This document shows, piece after piece, positions 1 through 7,928 of a DNA stretch of 64,000 nt (position 1 is its first letter; every line of letters starts with the position of its first letter). Below the pieces are notes generated by a model that ran no database searches, was not told where the DNA came from, and saw only the letters and a list, made by a program, of their open reading frames with translations. Source of the stretch: Gemmatimonadota bacterium (lineage in GTDB: Bacteria; Latescibacterota; UBA2968; UBA8231); contig JAPPEF010000172.1 in assembly GCA_028875335.1 (NCBI GenBank), positions 18,358-82,357 on the forward strand, read 5' to 3'. The translations under genes and the position numbers were made by a program.

Positions 1-530
1 ATGGTGGCGGCTGGCACGTGGACGACACCTATACGGCCGACCGGCCGCTGACCGAGATCTTGTGCATGTACTACCCGCAGGACGTGGAGGAAGACATGGG
101 GCCGACCATGCTGTTGCCCGGCAGCCACCGACGGCTCTACACGCCGCCGCAGACCGCCAAGCTGGGCTGGATCCGCGGACAGCAGAAAGTGGTCGTCAAG
201 GCCGGTGCTCTCGCCGTGACCTTCCCCTCGATTCTCCATGCCCGCGCCGCGCATTTGTCCGCCAAGCCGCGCTCCATGATCAAATACGGCTACGAGGTGG
301 CCGATCCCCAATACGGCTACTACCTGACCGAGCCAGCCTACCGCAATTTTCGCCGCACCGAGCTAGGCTGCTCGCTGACGCAGTTGGCCGAGGTCAAGGA
401 CAAGGACGACGCGCTGTGGAATTCCTACTGGAAATCGCATCCGAGCTATACTTTTCAAGACTTCAAGCACCAAATCGGCGTGGTCGGGCGACGGCTGCGC
501 AAGCACCTCGATCACGAACAAGTTAGCTAA
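1..530 (+). CDS. Phytanoyl-CoA dioxygenase (PhyH) family protein, 5'-truncated by window edge
   Basis: C-terminal part of an Fe(II)/2-oxoglutarate-dependent oxygenase of the PhyH family. The reading frame is open from base 3, before any start codon, and its first codons read GGWHVDD, so bases 12-23 carry the WHxD iron-binding motif (His at 15-17, Asp at 21-23). A distal His followed by the 2-oxoglutarate-binding Arg fits the stretch ILHARAAHLSAKPR. The GTG at 18 lies inside the motif and cannot be the true start. It heads a cluster with VOC, cupin and enolase-superfamily genes, which suggests catabolism of a small carboxylic or sugar-acid compound (inference). The substrate cannot be told from sequence. 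Confidence 0.8.
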   Translation, partial: GGGWHVDDTYTADRPLTEILCMYYPQDVEEDMGPTMLLPGSHRRLYTPPQTAKLGWIRGQQKVVVKAGALAVTFPSILHARAAHLSAKPRSMIKYGYEVADPQYGYYLTEPAYRNFRRTELGCSLTQLAEVKDKDDALWNSYWKSHPSYTFQDFKHQIGVVGRRLRKHLDHEQVS

Positions 531-547
531 CGAGGAGGAGAGATTCG

Positions 548-919
548 ATGGTACACAAAATTCACAAAATCGCGGTCGTAACCGACGATGTCGAAGGAGC
601 AGTGGCGTTCTACACGCAGAAACTAGGGCTGACCGTGGTGGAGCGCTTTGCCAACGACGACGATGACGACTACGTCTTCCTCGACGCGGGCGGTATCCTG
701 CTGGAGCTCATGCCGCAAAAGACCGAGGGGCATCCTCCGGGCTTCCACCACATCTCTTTTGAGGTCGACAGCGTGGAAGACAGCACTCAGGAATTGAAGG
801 ACAAGGGCGTCACCATCACCAAAGAGCCTTTTGATGTCGGTGGGGGCACCGGCATCACCCTGGGTTTCTTCGAGGGGCCGAACCAACTGAACCTGCAACT
901 CTTCCACCGCGAGAAATGA
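548..919 (+). CDS. VOC (glyoxalase/bleomycin-resistance) family protein
   Basis: Single-module protein of 123 residues with the beta-alpha-beta-beta-beta repeat of the vicinal oxygen chelate fold. It starts MVHKIHKIAV and ends FEGPNQLNLQLFHREK, resembling methylmalonyl-CoA epimerases and glyoxalase-I-like proteins. Candidate metal ligands are His7, the Glu of LLELMP and the His of FHHISFEV. The usual C-terminal Glu ligand appears as Gln in NLQLF. A strong Shine-Dalgarno (aggaggag near 532-539) precedes the ATG. It lies 17 bases after the dioxygenase and 7 before the bicupin, so the three are probably one transcript. A specific reaction cannot be assigned. Confidence 0.75.
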   Translation: MVHKIHKIAVVTDDVEGAVAFYTQKLGLTVVERFANDDDDDYVFLDAGGILLELMPQKTEGHPPGFHHISFEVDSVEDSTQELKDKGVTITKEPFDVGGGTGITLGFFEGPNQLNLQLFHREK

Positions 920-926
920 GGCCGTC

Positions 927-1745
927 ATGCGCGTAGCGAGAGCCAACCGTGCGGATATGAAGGAACTGAGCGACGTCCACGGCGGCGCCGGGACGATCCT
1001 CTTCAACCGCCTGTGGGAACGCGACGATTTCGAGTCGCCCTTCGCTTTCGTCCACTGTGCGATTCTCCTACCCGGCAGCGGGATCGGCTACCACCGCCAC
1101 GACGACAGCGAGGAGATTTTCATCGCCGTTGACAACGCCTCGCAGTTCACCCACAACGGGCGCACGGCCGTAGTCGAGGGCGGAGCCGCAGTGCCGCTGC
1201 GCTCGGGCGAGATCCACGCCATCTACAACCACACCGACCGCGAGACGCGCTGGTTCAACGTCCACTGCGTGGTTCCTGGGGGCGATCCCAAATCGACCGA
1301 CTTGGGCGATGACCGAGTCGGTGCCGAACTGGAATCCACCGACCGCCTGCCAGTGGGGCGGCTGGACCGCGGCGCACTGAAATACGGCCAAGCGCACGGC
1401 GGCAAGGGTGAAGTCGGCGGCCGGCTCATCTGGGGGCCGGAGGACTTCCGCAGCAATTTTTACTGTTTAGCCCACTGTCTGTTGCCGCCGAACACGTCGC
1501 TCGGCTACCACCGCCACGAAGGCGTCGAAGAGGTCTATATCATCATCGAAGGCAGCGGGCGGATGACAGTGGACGATGAGACGCAGGAGGTCGCGCAGTG
1601 GGATGCGATTCCCAGTCGGCTGGGAGGCAGCCACGGTCTCTATAACCACACGCAAGAAAACCTCGAATTACTGGTCGTCGCCGTCTGCGCCGAGAAGGGG
1701 CAGTTCGACTCAACGGACCTCGGCGACGATCTAAGCCAACGCTAA
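927..1745 (+). CDS. Two-domain cupin (bicupin) protein
   Basis: 272 residues holding two cupin barrels in tandem. The first has GYHRHDDSEE and the second GYHRHEGVEE. Each gives the HxH...E metal-binding triad of cupin motif 1, followed by a motif-2 His (AIYNH, GLYNH). Such bicupins include sugar-phosphate isomerases, dioxygenases and small-molecule-binding proteins, and sequence alone does not choose between them. The two halves are similar to each other, which indicates internal duplication. It sits inside the catabolic cluster between the VOC protein and the UPF0173 hydrolase, with short gaps on both sides. Confidence 0.75.
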   Translation: MRVARANRADMKELSDVHGGAGTILFNRLWERDDFESPFAFVHCAILLPGSGIGYHRHDDSEEIFIAVDNASQFTHNGRTAVVEGGAAVPLRSGEIHAIYNHTDRETRWFNVHCVVPGGDPKSTDLGDDRVGAELESTDRLPVGRLDRGALKYGQAHGGKGEVGGRLIWGPEDFRSNFYCLAHCLLPPNTSLGYHRHEGVEEVYIIIEGSGRMTVDDETQEVAQWDAIPSRLGGSHGLYNHTQENLELLVVAVCAEKGQFDSTDLGDDLSQR

Positions 1746-1762
1746 CAGAAAGGACCATTCCT

Positions 1763-2545
1763 ATGGCATCCGTGAAAATCACCTTTATCGGCCACGCTTC
1801 TTTCCGCTTCGAGTCCGACAAGGGCTCAGTCACTTACTTCGACGCTTGGCTCGACGACAATCCCACCGCCAAGATGAAGCTCAGTCAGGTGAAAAAAGCC
1901 GATATCGTCATCGCCACCCACGGCCACAGTGACCACATCGGCGACTCGTACGAGATCTGCAAGCGCACCAAGGCCAAGTTCGTCGGCAACTACGAGCTTT
2001 GCGCGGTCGCCGAGGCCGTGCATGGGCTCAAGATGGGCTCGCGGTCGCTGTCGCTGAATCCCGGCGGCGGGACCAAGGTCAAGGACGCCACGATCACCAT
2101 GGTGCAGGCCCATCACTCGCAATCGCTATCGCCGCACGTCATCGGCGGCGAACTGCCGGAGGGCTTGCTTTTCCACCCCGACAGCGCGGTCAACGGTTTC
2201 ATCGTTGCCTACGACAACGGCATCTCCATCTACGACACCTCCGACACCTGCCTGTTCAGCGATATGCAGCTCATCGGCCAGATGTACGGACCGCAGGTCG
2301 CGATTATGCCAGTGGGCGGGCAGTACACCATGGGGATCCGCGAGGCAGCGCGGGCGGCGAGCCTGATTCGCCCCGACATCGTCATTCCCTGCCACTACGG
2401 GCCGATTATGAATCAGCCGGCCGACATCGGCGCATTGAGCGAAGCGGTACAATTCCTCTCGCCGAATACGCAGGTGGTAGAGATGCAGCCTGGGCAGACG
2501 CTGACCTATACGGCAAGCAGCCATCGGGTCGGGGGCCGCAAGTAG
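1763..2545 (+). CDS. UPF0173-type metal-dependent hydrolase (metallo-beta-lactamase fold)
   Basis: 260-residue MBL-fold protein. The zinc motif HxHxDH is at residues 53-58 (THGHSDHIGD), with further ligands expected at the Asp of YDTSDTC and the His of PCHYG. Length and opening (KITFIGHASFRFE) match the UPF0173/UlaG-like group, whose characterised members open lactones or phosphodiesters. In a cluster with a galactonate-dehydratase-like enzyme, a sugar-lactonase role is attractive but inferred. A purine-rich Shine-Dalgarno (agaaagga) precedes the ATG. The stop is 8 bases before the next start. Confidence 0.8.
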   Translation: MASVKITFIGHASFRFESDKGSVTYFDAWLDDNPTAKMKLSQVKKADIVIATHGHSDHIGDSYEICKRTKAKFVGNYELCAVAEAVHGLKMGSRSLSLNPGGGTKVKDATITMVQAHHSQSLSPHVIGGELPEGLLFHPDSAVNGFIVAYDNGISIYDTSDTCLFSDMQLIGQMYGPQVAIMPVGGQYTMGIREAARAASLIRPDIVIPCHYGPIMNQPADIGALSEAVQFLSPNTQVVEMQPGQTLTYTASSHRVGGRK

Positions 2546-2553
2546 CAACCGCA

Positions 2554-3555
2554 ATGACATCTGCAAACATGCTGAGGGCCGTCCACTATCAGGACGTGGA
2601 CCCCGGCACTCAGTGGATCAAGGACGCCGCCGTCGCCATCGATTCCGACGGACCGCTCGATTCTGACCGCACCCTCACTCCGAACGTGGTCAAAATGGAC
2701 GGCGGATACCGCATGTACTATCACGGCCTCGGGCCGGAGCGTCCAAACGCGGCTTCAAAGGGGTACATCCTCAGCGCCTTCTCCACCGATGCCGAGCGCT
2801 GGGAGAAGGAGCCGGGCGTCAGAATGGATGCGGGTGGAGAGGGTGCCGAGCACTACATCTGGAGCCCGGATGTCATTCCTCTAGCGGATGGCCGCTACCG
2901 CATGTACTACGAGGGGAAGACCGAGCAGGGGGACGGCCAAGTCAAAGCCACAATCGTGAGTTCTATATCCGACGACGGTCTGATCTGGGAACGAGAGCCG
3001 GGTCTGCGCTTGGCCGGAGCAAGCGTCTCCTATCTGGCACCTCGCTGTCTCCACCTCGACCCGGCCGCAGGAGAGGGCGGGCCCCGCTTTCGCCTCTACG
3101 CCAGTGCCTATCCCTATCCGGATATTGCTGGCAACAGCAAAAAGATCGTCAGCGCTGTGTCAGAAGATGGTCTAGTGTTCCAGTTAGAGCCCGGCGTCCG
3201 CATACCCCAAGACCGAGATCTCGAATCCTATGCCGTCTATGCCCCAGAGGTTTTGCGCCTAGGCGAAGGCGGCTTCCGAATGTACTACGCAGGCTGGACG
3301 TCGGCTCCAGAGGTCCCCAGTGGATCAAAGTATCACGGCAGAATCTTCAGCGCATTTTCCGAGGACGGTCTGCAGTGGGTCAAGGACCCGGGAATCTGCA
3401 TCGACAATGGGGGGCCGTGGGACGCCGCCAAGGCATCAGAGCCGTGTGTGATTGACCTCGCCGATGGACGCTTCCGCATGTTCTACGAAGCCTGCGATCT
3501 CGACGGACGCTGGCGCATTGCCAGCGCAACTTCGGTCGTATCTACTGCGCCGTAA
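2554..3555 (+). CDS. Glycosidase-like five-bladed beta-propeller protein (GH32/43/130-like)
   Basis: 333 residues from the ATG at 2554. The same frame stays open upstream to about 1999, but that part overlaps the UPF0173 gene and is a shadow. Repeated blades carry the pattern 'P(D/E)V..L..G.(Y/F)RMYYEG', seen in RMYYHG, RMYYEGKT, RMYYAGWT and RMFYEACD. These alternate with 'SISDDGLIWEREPG' type strands, the layout of GH43/GH32/GH130-like sucrases and phosphorylases. No signal peptide is visible, so it is probably cytoplasmic. The catalytic acids cannot be fixed by eye. It lies between the hydrolase and the dehydratase and probably belongs to the same carbohydrate pathway. Confidence 0.65.
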   Translation: MTSANMLRAVHYQDVDPGTQWIKDAAVAIDSDGPLDSDRTLTPNVVKMDGGYRMYYHGLGPERPNAASKGYILSAFSTDAERWEKEPGVRMDAGGEGAEHYIWSPDVIPLADGRYRMYYEGKTEQGDGQVKATIVSSISDDGLIWEREPGLRLAGASVSYLAPRCLHLDPAAGEGGPRFRLYASAYPYPDIAGNSKKIVSAVSEDGLVFQLEPGVRIPQDRDLESYAVYAPEVLRLGEGGFRMYYAGWTSAPEVPSGSKYHGRIFSAFSEDGLQWVKDPGICIDNGGPWDAAKASEPCVIDLADGRFRMFYEACDLDGRWRIASATSVVSTAP

Positions 3556-3595
3556 GAACCCTGCAACGATCACCCGTAGCCAAAGGAGTACCACC

Positions 3596-4720
3596 ATGTC
3601 GGGCACTGAAGCCCCTATCGGACCCAACGATGCGATTAAAGTCACTAAGATCGAGACGTTTGTTCTCAAAAACTCCTGGGTCTTCGTCAAGATCTCGACG
3701 GACGCGGGCATCACCGGTTGGGGCGAGATGCTCAAGGATGACGCCAAGGCCTGTGCTGCCGGCGCGCTCGAAGTCGCCGACTACCTAGTGGGCCAGGACC
3801 CCCGCCCAGTCACCCACCACTGGCAGGCCATCCATCGCGGTGCCTTCTATCGCGGCGGCCCAATCAAAACCGCCATTTCCTCCGGCATTGATATGGCCCT
3901 TTGGGACATCACCGGCAAATGCTATGGCGTGCCCGTGTACAAGCTGCTCGGCGGCCCCACGCGTGAGCGGATTAGAGTTTACGGCGAAGTGAGCGAAAAG
4001 ACCGGCGTCAACTCCATGAAGGTAGGGCCGGGCACGTCGCGTTCCCCCTTCAAATACATCGAAGGGCAAAAATTCGTCGATGAGATCGTCGAGCGCTTCA
4101 AAGCGCTTCGCGAACAACACGGCCCCGGAGTCGATATCGGCGTTGACTTTCACGGCGCAGTGCAACCCCCTACCGCCCTGCTGCTCGTCAAGGCGCTCGA
4201 ACCGTATCATCCTTGGTTCTACGAGGAAATTGTCCAAGCCCTCAACATCGACGTCATGGCCGAAATCGCCGCAAAGACCCACATCCCCATTGCCACGGGC
4301 GAGCGCATCTTTACCAAGTGGGGATTCAAGGAAATCCTCGAAAAACGCGCCGCCCACATCCTCCAGCCAGACGTTTGCTATGCCGGCGGCATCACCGAAT
4401 TGAAGATCATCGCCGGCATGGCCGAGGCCTACTACTCGCCGCTGGCCCCGCACAACCCCCAAGGCCCCTGTTCGCTTGCCGCGAGTCTGCAGATCGCCGC
4501 TGCCATCCCCAACTTCCTCATCCAAGAGCGCGGCGACAACGAATACGCAGACCTACTCGCCAAACCCTTGCCACCAGTCGCCAACGGCCACCGCCCCTTG
4601 CCCACGGATCCCGGCCTCGGCATCACCATCGACGAAGACAAACTCATGGACCAAGTCGGCGAACCAAGTCCCTATCGCGTTCGCCTCGACCCCGACGACG
4701 GGTCGGTCGTGGACTGGTAG
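3596..4720 (+). CDS. Mandelate racemase/enolase-superfamily dehydratase, D-galactonate-dehydratase-like
   Basis: 374 residues from ATG 3596, which has a good aaaggag Shine-Dalgarno 7 bases upstream. The open frame from 3452 overlaps the previous gene and is rejected. Metal ligands fit Asp184 (GVDFHG), Glu210 and Glu236 (TGERIF). His186 fits the catalytic acid and His286 (APHNPQGP) the base. This D-x-H plus late His pattern is that of DgoD-type acid-sugar dehydratases, nearly residue for residue in spacing. The expected reaction is loss of water from a sugar acid to a 2-keto-3-deoxy acid. Galactonate itself is not proven. It closes the catabolic cluster. Confidence 0.8.
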   Translation: MSGTEAPIGPNDAIKVTKIETFVLKNSWVFVKISTDAGITGWGEMLKDDAKACAAGALEVADYLVGQDPRPVTHHWQAIHRGAFYRGGPIKTAISSGIDMALWDITGKCYGVPVYKLLGGPTRERIRVYGEVSEKTGVNSMKVGPGTSRSPFKYIEGQKFVDEIVERFKALREQHGPGVDIGVDFHGAVQPPTALLLVKALEPYHPWFYEEIVQALNIDVMAEIAAKTHIPIATGERIFTKWGFKEILEKRAAHILQPDVCYAGGITELKIIAGMAEAYYSPLAPHNPQGPCSLAASLQIAAAIPNFLIQERGDNEYADLLAKPLPPVANGHRPLPTDPGLGITIDEDKLMDQVGEPSPYRVRLDPDDGSVVDW

Positions 4721-4781
4721 GGCGGGAGAGGAAGGCGCATCAATTTTACAGCATGGTCCCTAGCCAGAAAGGAAAACCGCA

Positions 4782-5051
4782 ATGGAACTTCACGAACTCG
4801 TCCTTGAGATGAAGCAGCTTGAACGGCGGCTCACGCTCTACGAAGAAAAATACGGCATTCTCAGCCAAGATTTTTACAACATCTTAAAAGCGGGCAAGCT
4901 ATCGCACTACGACGATTTTGACGAAACCCGAACGGATTTCAGCCGGTGGAAAGGCATTTACGAAACTTGGCAACGCCGCAAGGCAGCCTATAGCGAACAA
5001 ATCCAACAAAGCGATCCCGCCGACGCATTGCGGGTACAACCTGCTTATTGA
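4782..5051 (+). CDS. Small helical protein, probable antitoxin partner of TumE (TumA-like)
   Basis: 89 residues, almost wholly helical and charged ([20 protein letters not shown]...). It contains [13 protein letters not shown] and [11 protein letters not shown], typical of the short protein encoded just before TumE-type toxins. Only one base separates its stop from the ATG of the next gene, which supports a coupled pair. It opens the accessory island. Codon use and lower GC differ visibly from the flanking catabolic genes. The antitoxin role is inferred from neighbour and size. Confidence 0.6.
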   Translation: MELHELVLEMKQLERRLTLYEEKYGILSQDFYNILKAGKLSHYDDFDETRTDFSRWKGIYETWQRRKAAYSEQIQQSDPADALRVQPAY

Positions 5052-5052
5052 T

Positions 5053-5466
5053 ATGGCGGAAAATCCCCTCGAATCTCTTGCCGATTACAGTTACTTTCTG
5101 GCTAAAACCATGAGTCGTCCTTCCGTTCTTCGATCAACGATTCGCGTTTGGTCGTCCAGTCCTTTTACTGGAACAGCCGAGGGAGAGGCGACGTTCGCAA
5201 ACGGGGTCCGCTTGCGGATGCGGGAGGAATTAGATTTTGCAGATGGTCTGATCACGTCGTACGGATACGAAGTTTATCGCGGCACAGAACGCCTGTATTG
5301 GTACGATGACTTCCCTCATCCCGAAGAATCCGCACTCGCCTCTACTTTTCCTCACCACAAGCACGTCCCGCCTGACATTAAACGCAACCGCATCCCCGCA
5401 CCTAATCTTCAATTTACCGGCCCCAATCTGATCGCAATTATTGAAGAGATTGAATCTCTCCATTAG
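5053..5466 (+). CDS. TumE-like toxin family protein (DUF6516)
   Basis: 137 residues from ATG 5053. The longer frame from 4918 overlaps the partner gene. The sequence has the family's signature order: a beta-rich N-terminus, then [12 protein letters not shown], then [21 protein letters not shown], then TFPHHKHVP. The RYDN...P.HPE...TFPHHKH pattern is characteristic of the TumE/DUF6516 group, annotated as toxin components (known from family). The stop is followed by about 120 bases without a gene. Activity, for example RNA cleavage, is inferred only. Confidence 0.7.
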   Translation: MAENPLESLADYSYFLAKTMSRPSVLRSTIRVWSSSPFTGTAEGEATFANGVRLRMREELDFADGLITSYGYEVYRGTERLYWYDDFPHPEESALASTFPHHKHVPPDIKRNRIPAPNLQFTGPNLIAIIEEIESLH

Positions 5467-5585
5467 GTTAATTTTGAAATGCCTGCCCCGCGTACTTTCC
5501 CCCAATGCAGTTTGCCAAATAGCACGACTAGACAGGACGAAACGGGGGATCAGCGGGAGCAAGATTTACGGACAAGGAAGTCACA

Positions 5586-5780
5586 ATGAATTGCATCCAC
5601 TGTCACGGTCAGATGAAGCGCTCAAAGGCTCCCTTCCATGCGGATCGCAACGGCTATCACTTGGTGTTCGACACAGTCCCGGCTTGGGTCTGTGATCAGT
5701 GCGGTGAGGCGTACTTTGAGGAGCGCGAAGTCGGTGCAATTCAGAGCGCCATCAAGAGGCTCGACCAACAAAATTCTTAA
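5586..5780 (+). CDS. YgiT-type zinc-finger protein (MqsA-like antitoxin N-terminal domain only)
   Basis: 64 residues with two CxxC knuckles: CIHCHGQM at the N-terminus and VCDQCGEAYF about 30 residues later. This is the zinc-binding half of MqsA/YgiT antitoxins, without the HTH DNA-binding half. Such short forms usually accompany a DUF4258 (MqsR-like) toxin, but none is visible directly upstream (5467-5585) or downstream. A Shine-Dalgarno-like aaggaag lies 6-12 bases before the ATG. The DUF2442 gene follows after 15 bases. Confidence 0.75.
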   Translation: MNCIHCHGQMKRSKAPFHADRNGYHLVFDTVPAWVCDQCGEAYFEEREVGAIQSAIKRLDQQNS

Positions 5781-5795
5781 TTGAGGAGTGCTGGA

Positions 5796-6050
5796 ATGAG
5801 CACTTTAACCTTTGAAGCACGGGCTTCTAAAATTTGGTTCGATAACGATAACATGTGGCTGACTCTTTCCGATGGTCGGCAACTATCGATTCCTCTTGCT
5901 TATTTTCCTCGGCTGCACAAAGCTACAGAACAACAAAGGGAAAAGTATGAGCTTAGTGGTGGTGGGACGGGCCTTCATTGGGATGAAATAGATGAAGACA
6001 TCAGCGTTCCCAACTTACTTATTGGAATCTATGATCGGTCTGTTACTTGA
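5796..6050 (+). CDS. DUF2442 domain protein
   Basis: 84 residues from ATG 5796, preceded by ttgagga. The upstream TTG at 5781 is part of that ribosome-binding region and is less likely as start. WLTLSDGRQLSIPLAYFPRL followed by LHWDEIDEDISVPNLLIG is the classic DUF2442 pattern, a small DNA-binding-like antitoxin fold usually paired with a DUF4160 toxin. No DUF4160 gene is next to it here. It directly follows the YgiT-type zinc finger, making two antitoxin-like genes in a row without recognisable toxins. Confidence 0.75.
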   Translation: MSTLTFEARASKIWFDNDNMWLTLSDGRQLSIPLAYFPRLHKATEQQREKYELSGGGTGLHWDEIDEDISVPNLLIGIYDRSVT

Positions 6051-6102
6051 AGCCAACCCTTGAAGTGCGTCCGAGATCGCCGAACATCAGCAAGAGGCGC
6101 TT

Positions 6103-6447
6103 GTGAATGCCATTGAAGCCCATATCGACAGCGCCACGATCCAAGCCATAGCACAACTAATTGTCGAACGCTTTGATCCAGAACAGATCATTCTCTTCGG
6201 TAGCCATGCTCGCGGAGAGGTTGGAGCGCACAGCGATTTGGATCTGCTGGTCGTGCTTCGTGCAGACACAGGACAGCCACCGCATGGCAATCCAATTCGT
6301 CGGGCGATTGCCGAGCGTTTCATCCTGCCCGTTGATGTGGTTATCCGCTCTCCAGAAGTCCTCGTCGAGCAACGCGATGACCCATATTCCCTGATCTACA
6401 AGGTACTGGAAGAGGGGAAAGTGCTGTATGAGCGACGTGTCGCCTGA
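6103..6447 (+). CDS. MNT-type minimal nucleotidyltransferase (antitoxin-like)
   Basis: 114 residues from GTG 6103. It contains the pol-beta nucleotidyltransferase signature GSHARGEVGAHSDLDLLV (about residues 33-50), with the GSx(9-10)DxD metal site, and a later PVDVVIRS strand that supplies the third Asp. MNT proteins of this size are antitoxins that modify HEPN (HepT) toxins by adding AMP units (family knowledge). The expected HepT gene should overlap its 3' end. Only a 9-codon ORF (6428-6457) is there, then an unrelated membrane protein. An unfused MNT-HEPN locus remnant is the simplest reading. Confidence 0.75.
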   Translation: MNAIEAHIDSATIQAIAQLIVERFDPEQIILFGSHARGEVGAHSDLDLLVVLRADTGQPPHGNPIRRAIAERFILPVDVVIRSPEVLVEQRDDPYSLIYKVLEEGKVLYERRVA

Positions 6448-6457
6448 ACGAGTGTAG
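6428..6457 (+). other. Nine-codon ORF, possible stub of a lost HEPN toxin gene
   Basis: ATG at 6428 overlaps the end of the MNT gene and reads MSDVSPERV before a TAG stop. HEPN partners of MNT proteins normally begin at exactly this overlapping position and often with a similar MSD-S-P-E opening (from general memory of the family). This could be the first codons of a deleted hepT. It may equally be chance. Confidence 0.25.
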
Positions 6458-6460
6458 AGA

Positions 6461-7708
6461 ATGCTTTCTCGATTTTGGACTTGGCTTTTTCGATCTCAAA
6501 CCCTTCAATTCCTTCTTATCGTCCTGCTCATTGTCTTGGCGGTAGCTTTTGTGGCCGTCCTAGTCTCCAAAAGCCTTGAGGCGTGTGTTCTAGAGTCTTT
6601 GGGGTTAGAAGAGGATGCAAAATACGAGGCTCTGAAATTTCTGGGAATCAGCATGGGCGGCGTCTTGATCGCCCTGCAAGCCCTGATGTCCTACAAACGC
6701 GCCAAGGCGATGGAGGATACCGCGAAATCGCAGGCCGATGCTGTACTGAAAACTGAGCAGGGGCAGCAGCAGGATCGCCTGAAAAACGCCATTGAACACC
6801 TAGGGCACGAAAAGGACTCTGTGCGCTTGGGCGGAGCCTATGAACTCTTCCATCTAGCGCAAGACACCAACGAGTTGCGCCAGACGGTATTCGACATTCT
6901 CTGTGCCCATATCCGACGGACGACGGGCGAAGAAAAATATCGGGAAACACACAAGTCGAAACCCTCGGAGGAAGTCCAAAGCCTTTTGACGTTGCTATTT
7001 GTACAGGAACATGAGGTTTTCAAAGGTCTCCACATCAATTTGCAGGGAATTTGGCTAAACGGAGCGGATCTCAAAGGAGCGCGTTTAGAAGAGGCTGTCC
7101 TGACCGCGGCGCACCTGCAAGAGGCCGAGCTTAGCCAAGCACACCTGCAAGGGGCTAAGCTTGAAAAGGCGCATCTGCAAGGGGCTTCTCTTAATCAGGC
7201 ATACCTGCAAGGGGCTTTTCTCTTGAGGACACGCTTGCAAGGAGCTTCTCTTTTTATGGCAGGCCTGCAAGGCACTTTTCTCGGAGAGACATGCCTGCAG
7301 GGCACTGATCTTAGCGAAGCACACCTGCAAGGAGCCTATCTTAACACACCATACCTGCAAGACGCTATTCTTTACAATACAGACATGCGAGGAGCCTGCT
7401 GTAAGGAACCCTTATTCTTGCCATTTGCACAACGTATGAGAGGAGCAATTGGCGAAGAAACCGATCTATCCACGGTAATTTTCTCAGGTGGACTGAGCCA
7501 GAAAAACGTGGACGACCTCGTAAAAGGCTTGTCTGATGAAAAAGCAGAGGAGTTACGAAGGGATCTGGAAGATCACATCGGCCAACCGCCAAATAATGAA
7601 CTACCGGGCCACAATGCCATTACCGGCTCCTACACCGAAGAAGAAGCCGAACAATGGATCGCCAAATACGAAGAAGCCATTCCAGAAGTGCCTAGGAACA
7701 ATAGCTAA
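6461..7708 (+). CDS. Membrane-anchored pentapeptide-repeat protein
   Basis: 415 residues. Two hydrophobic segments (about residues 14-36 and 60-76) precede a charged helical linker. This is followed by the AIEHLGHEKDSVRLGGAYEL region typical of a widespread pentapeptide-repeat family with TM anchors. Residues about 190-320 are A(D/N)LxG-like pentapeptides forming a right-handed quadrilateral beta-helix. The core is a near-perfect ten-residue unit (see repeat at 7109-7408). The C-terminal 80 residues are charged and helical. Its function is unknown. Related proteins have been suggested to act as sensors or protein mimics. It lies inside the toxin-antitoxin island and has lower GC than the flanks. 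Confidence 0.7.
   Translation: MLSRFWTWLFRSQTLQFLLIVLLIVLAVAFVAVLVSKSLEACVLESLGLEEDAKYEALKFLGISMGGVLIALQALMSYKRAKAMEDTAKSQADAVLKTEQGQQQDRLKNAIEHLGHEKDSVRLGGAYELFHLAQDTNELRQTVFDILCAHIRRTTGEEKYRETHKSKPSEEVQSLLTLLFVQEHEVFKGLHINLQGIWLNGADLKGARLEEAVLTAAHLQEAELSQAHLQGAKLEKAHLQGASLNQAYLQGAFLLRTRLQGASLFMAGLQGTFLGETCLQGTDLSEAHLQGAYLNTPYLQDAILYNTDMRGACCKEPLFLPFAQRMRGAIGEETDLSTVIFSGGLSQKNVDDLVKGLSDEKAEELRRDLEDHIGQPPNNELPGHNAITGSYTEEEAEQWIAKYEEAIPEVPRNNS
7109..7408 (+). repeat. 30-bp tandem repeat (10 units) within the pentapeptide gene
   Basis: Ten consecutive 30-base units encode ten-residue units of the form (A)(H/Y)LQGA-L--, two pentapeptides each. The DNA core cacctgcaaggggc recurs with few changes, so the nucleotide repeat is stronger than coding constraint alone requires. 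This suggests recent unit duplication or homogenisation. Confidence 0.85.
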
Positions 7709-7723
7709 TGCCGACCTGCACTA

Positions 7724-7928
7724 GCTGACCGTTGTACCTACGATTTTCACCAAGCCGCCGCCCTCTCCCGGCACCGATGTCGTACCGACTAGCACGGAGA
7801 AGGAGATGGTCTGAAAACTGGTGACCAATATGCCGGTTAGGGCTATGATCCCGGACGTTAGCGGACTCTCATCCCCTGTCATGTTGCCCGTTCCGGTGTC
7901 ACCGCTACCACTCTCTGATCCCCTAGAT
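7724..7928. other. Intergenic stretch with no recognised gene
   Basis: Between the pentapeptide gene and the YWTD remnant I see no confident gene. On the minus strand one frame is open from about 7951 to 7721, rich in Gly, Ser and Thr. It may be the decayed tail of the broken YWTD gene. Confidence 0.4.

Noticed and set aside
1999..2553. Upstream extension of the propeller glycosidase frame
   Set aside because: Overlaps the UPF0173 gene for 547 bases and is Arg/His-rich shadow; the propeller begins after ATG 2554.
3785..4525. 246-codon minus-strand open frame
   Set aside because: Antisense to the well-supported dehydratase gene; composition is a shadow pattern.
5441..5695. 84-codon plus frame between TumE-like and YgiT-type genes
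   Set aside because: Overlaps both neighbours, has no family resemblance and no Shine-Dalgarno; not accepted as the missing toxin.
7109..7408. Possible CRISPR-like array
   Set aside because: Units are 30 bases with no unique spacers and lie inside an intact coding frame of pentapeptides.
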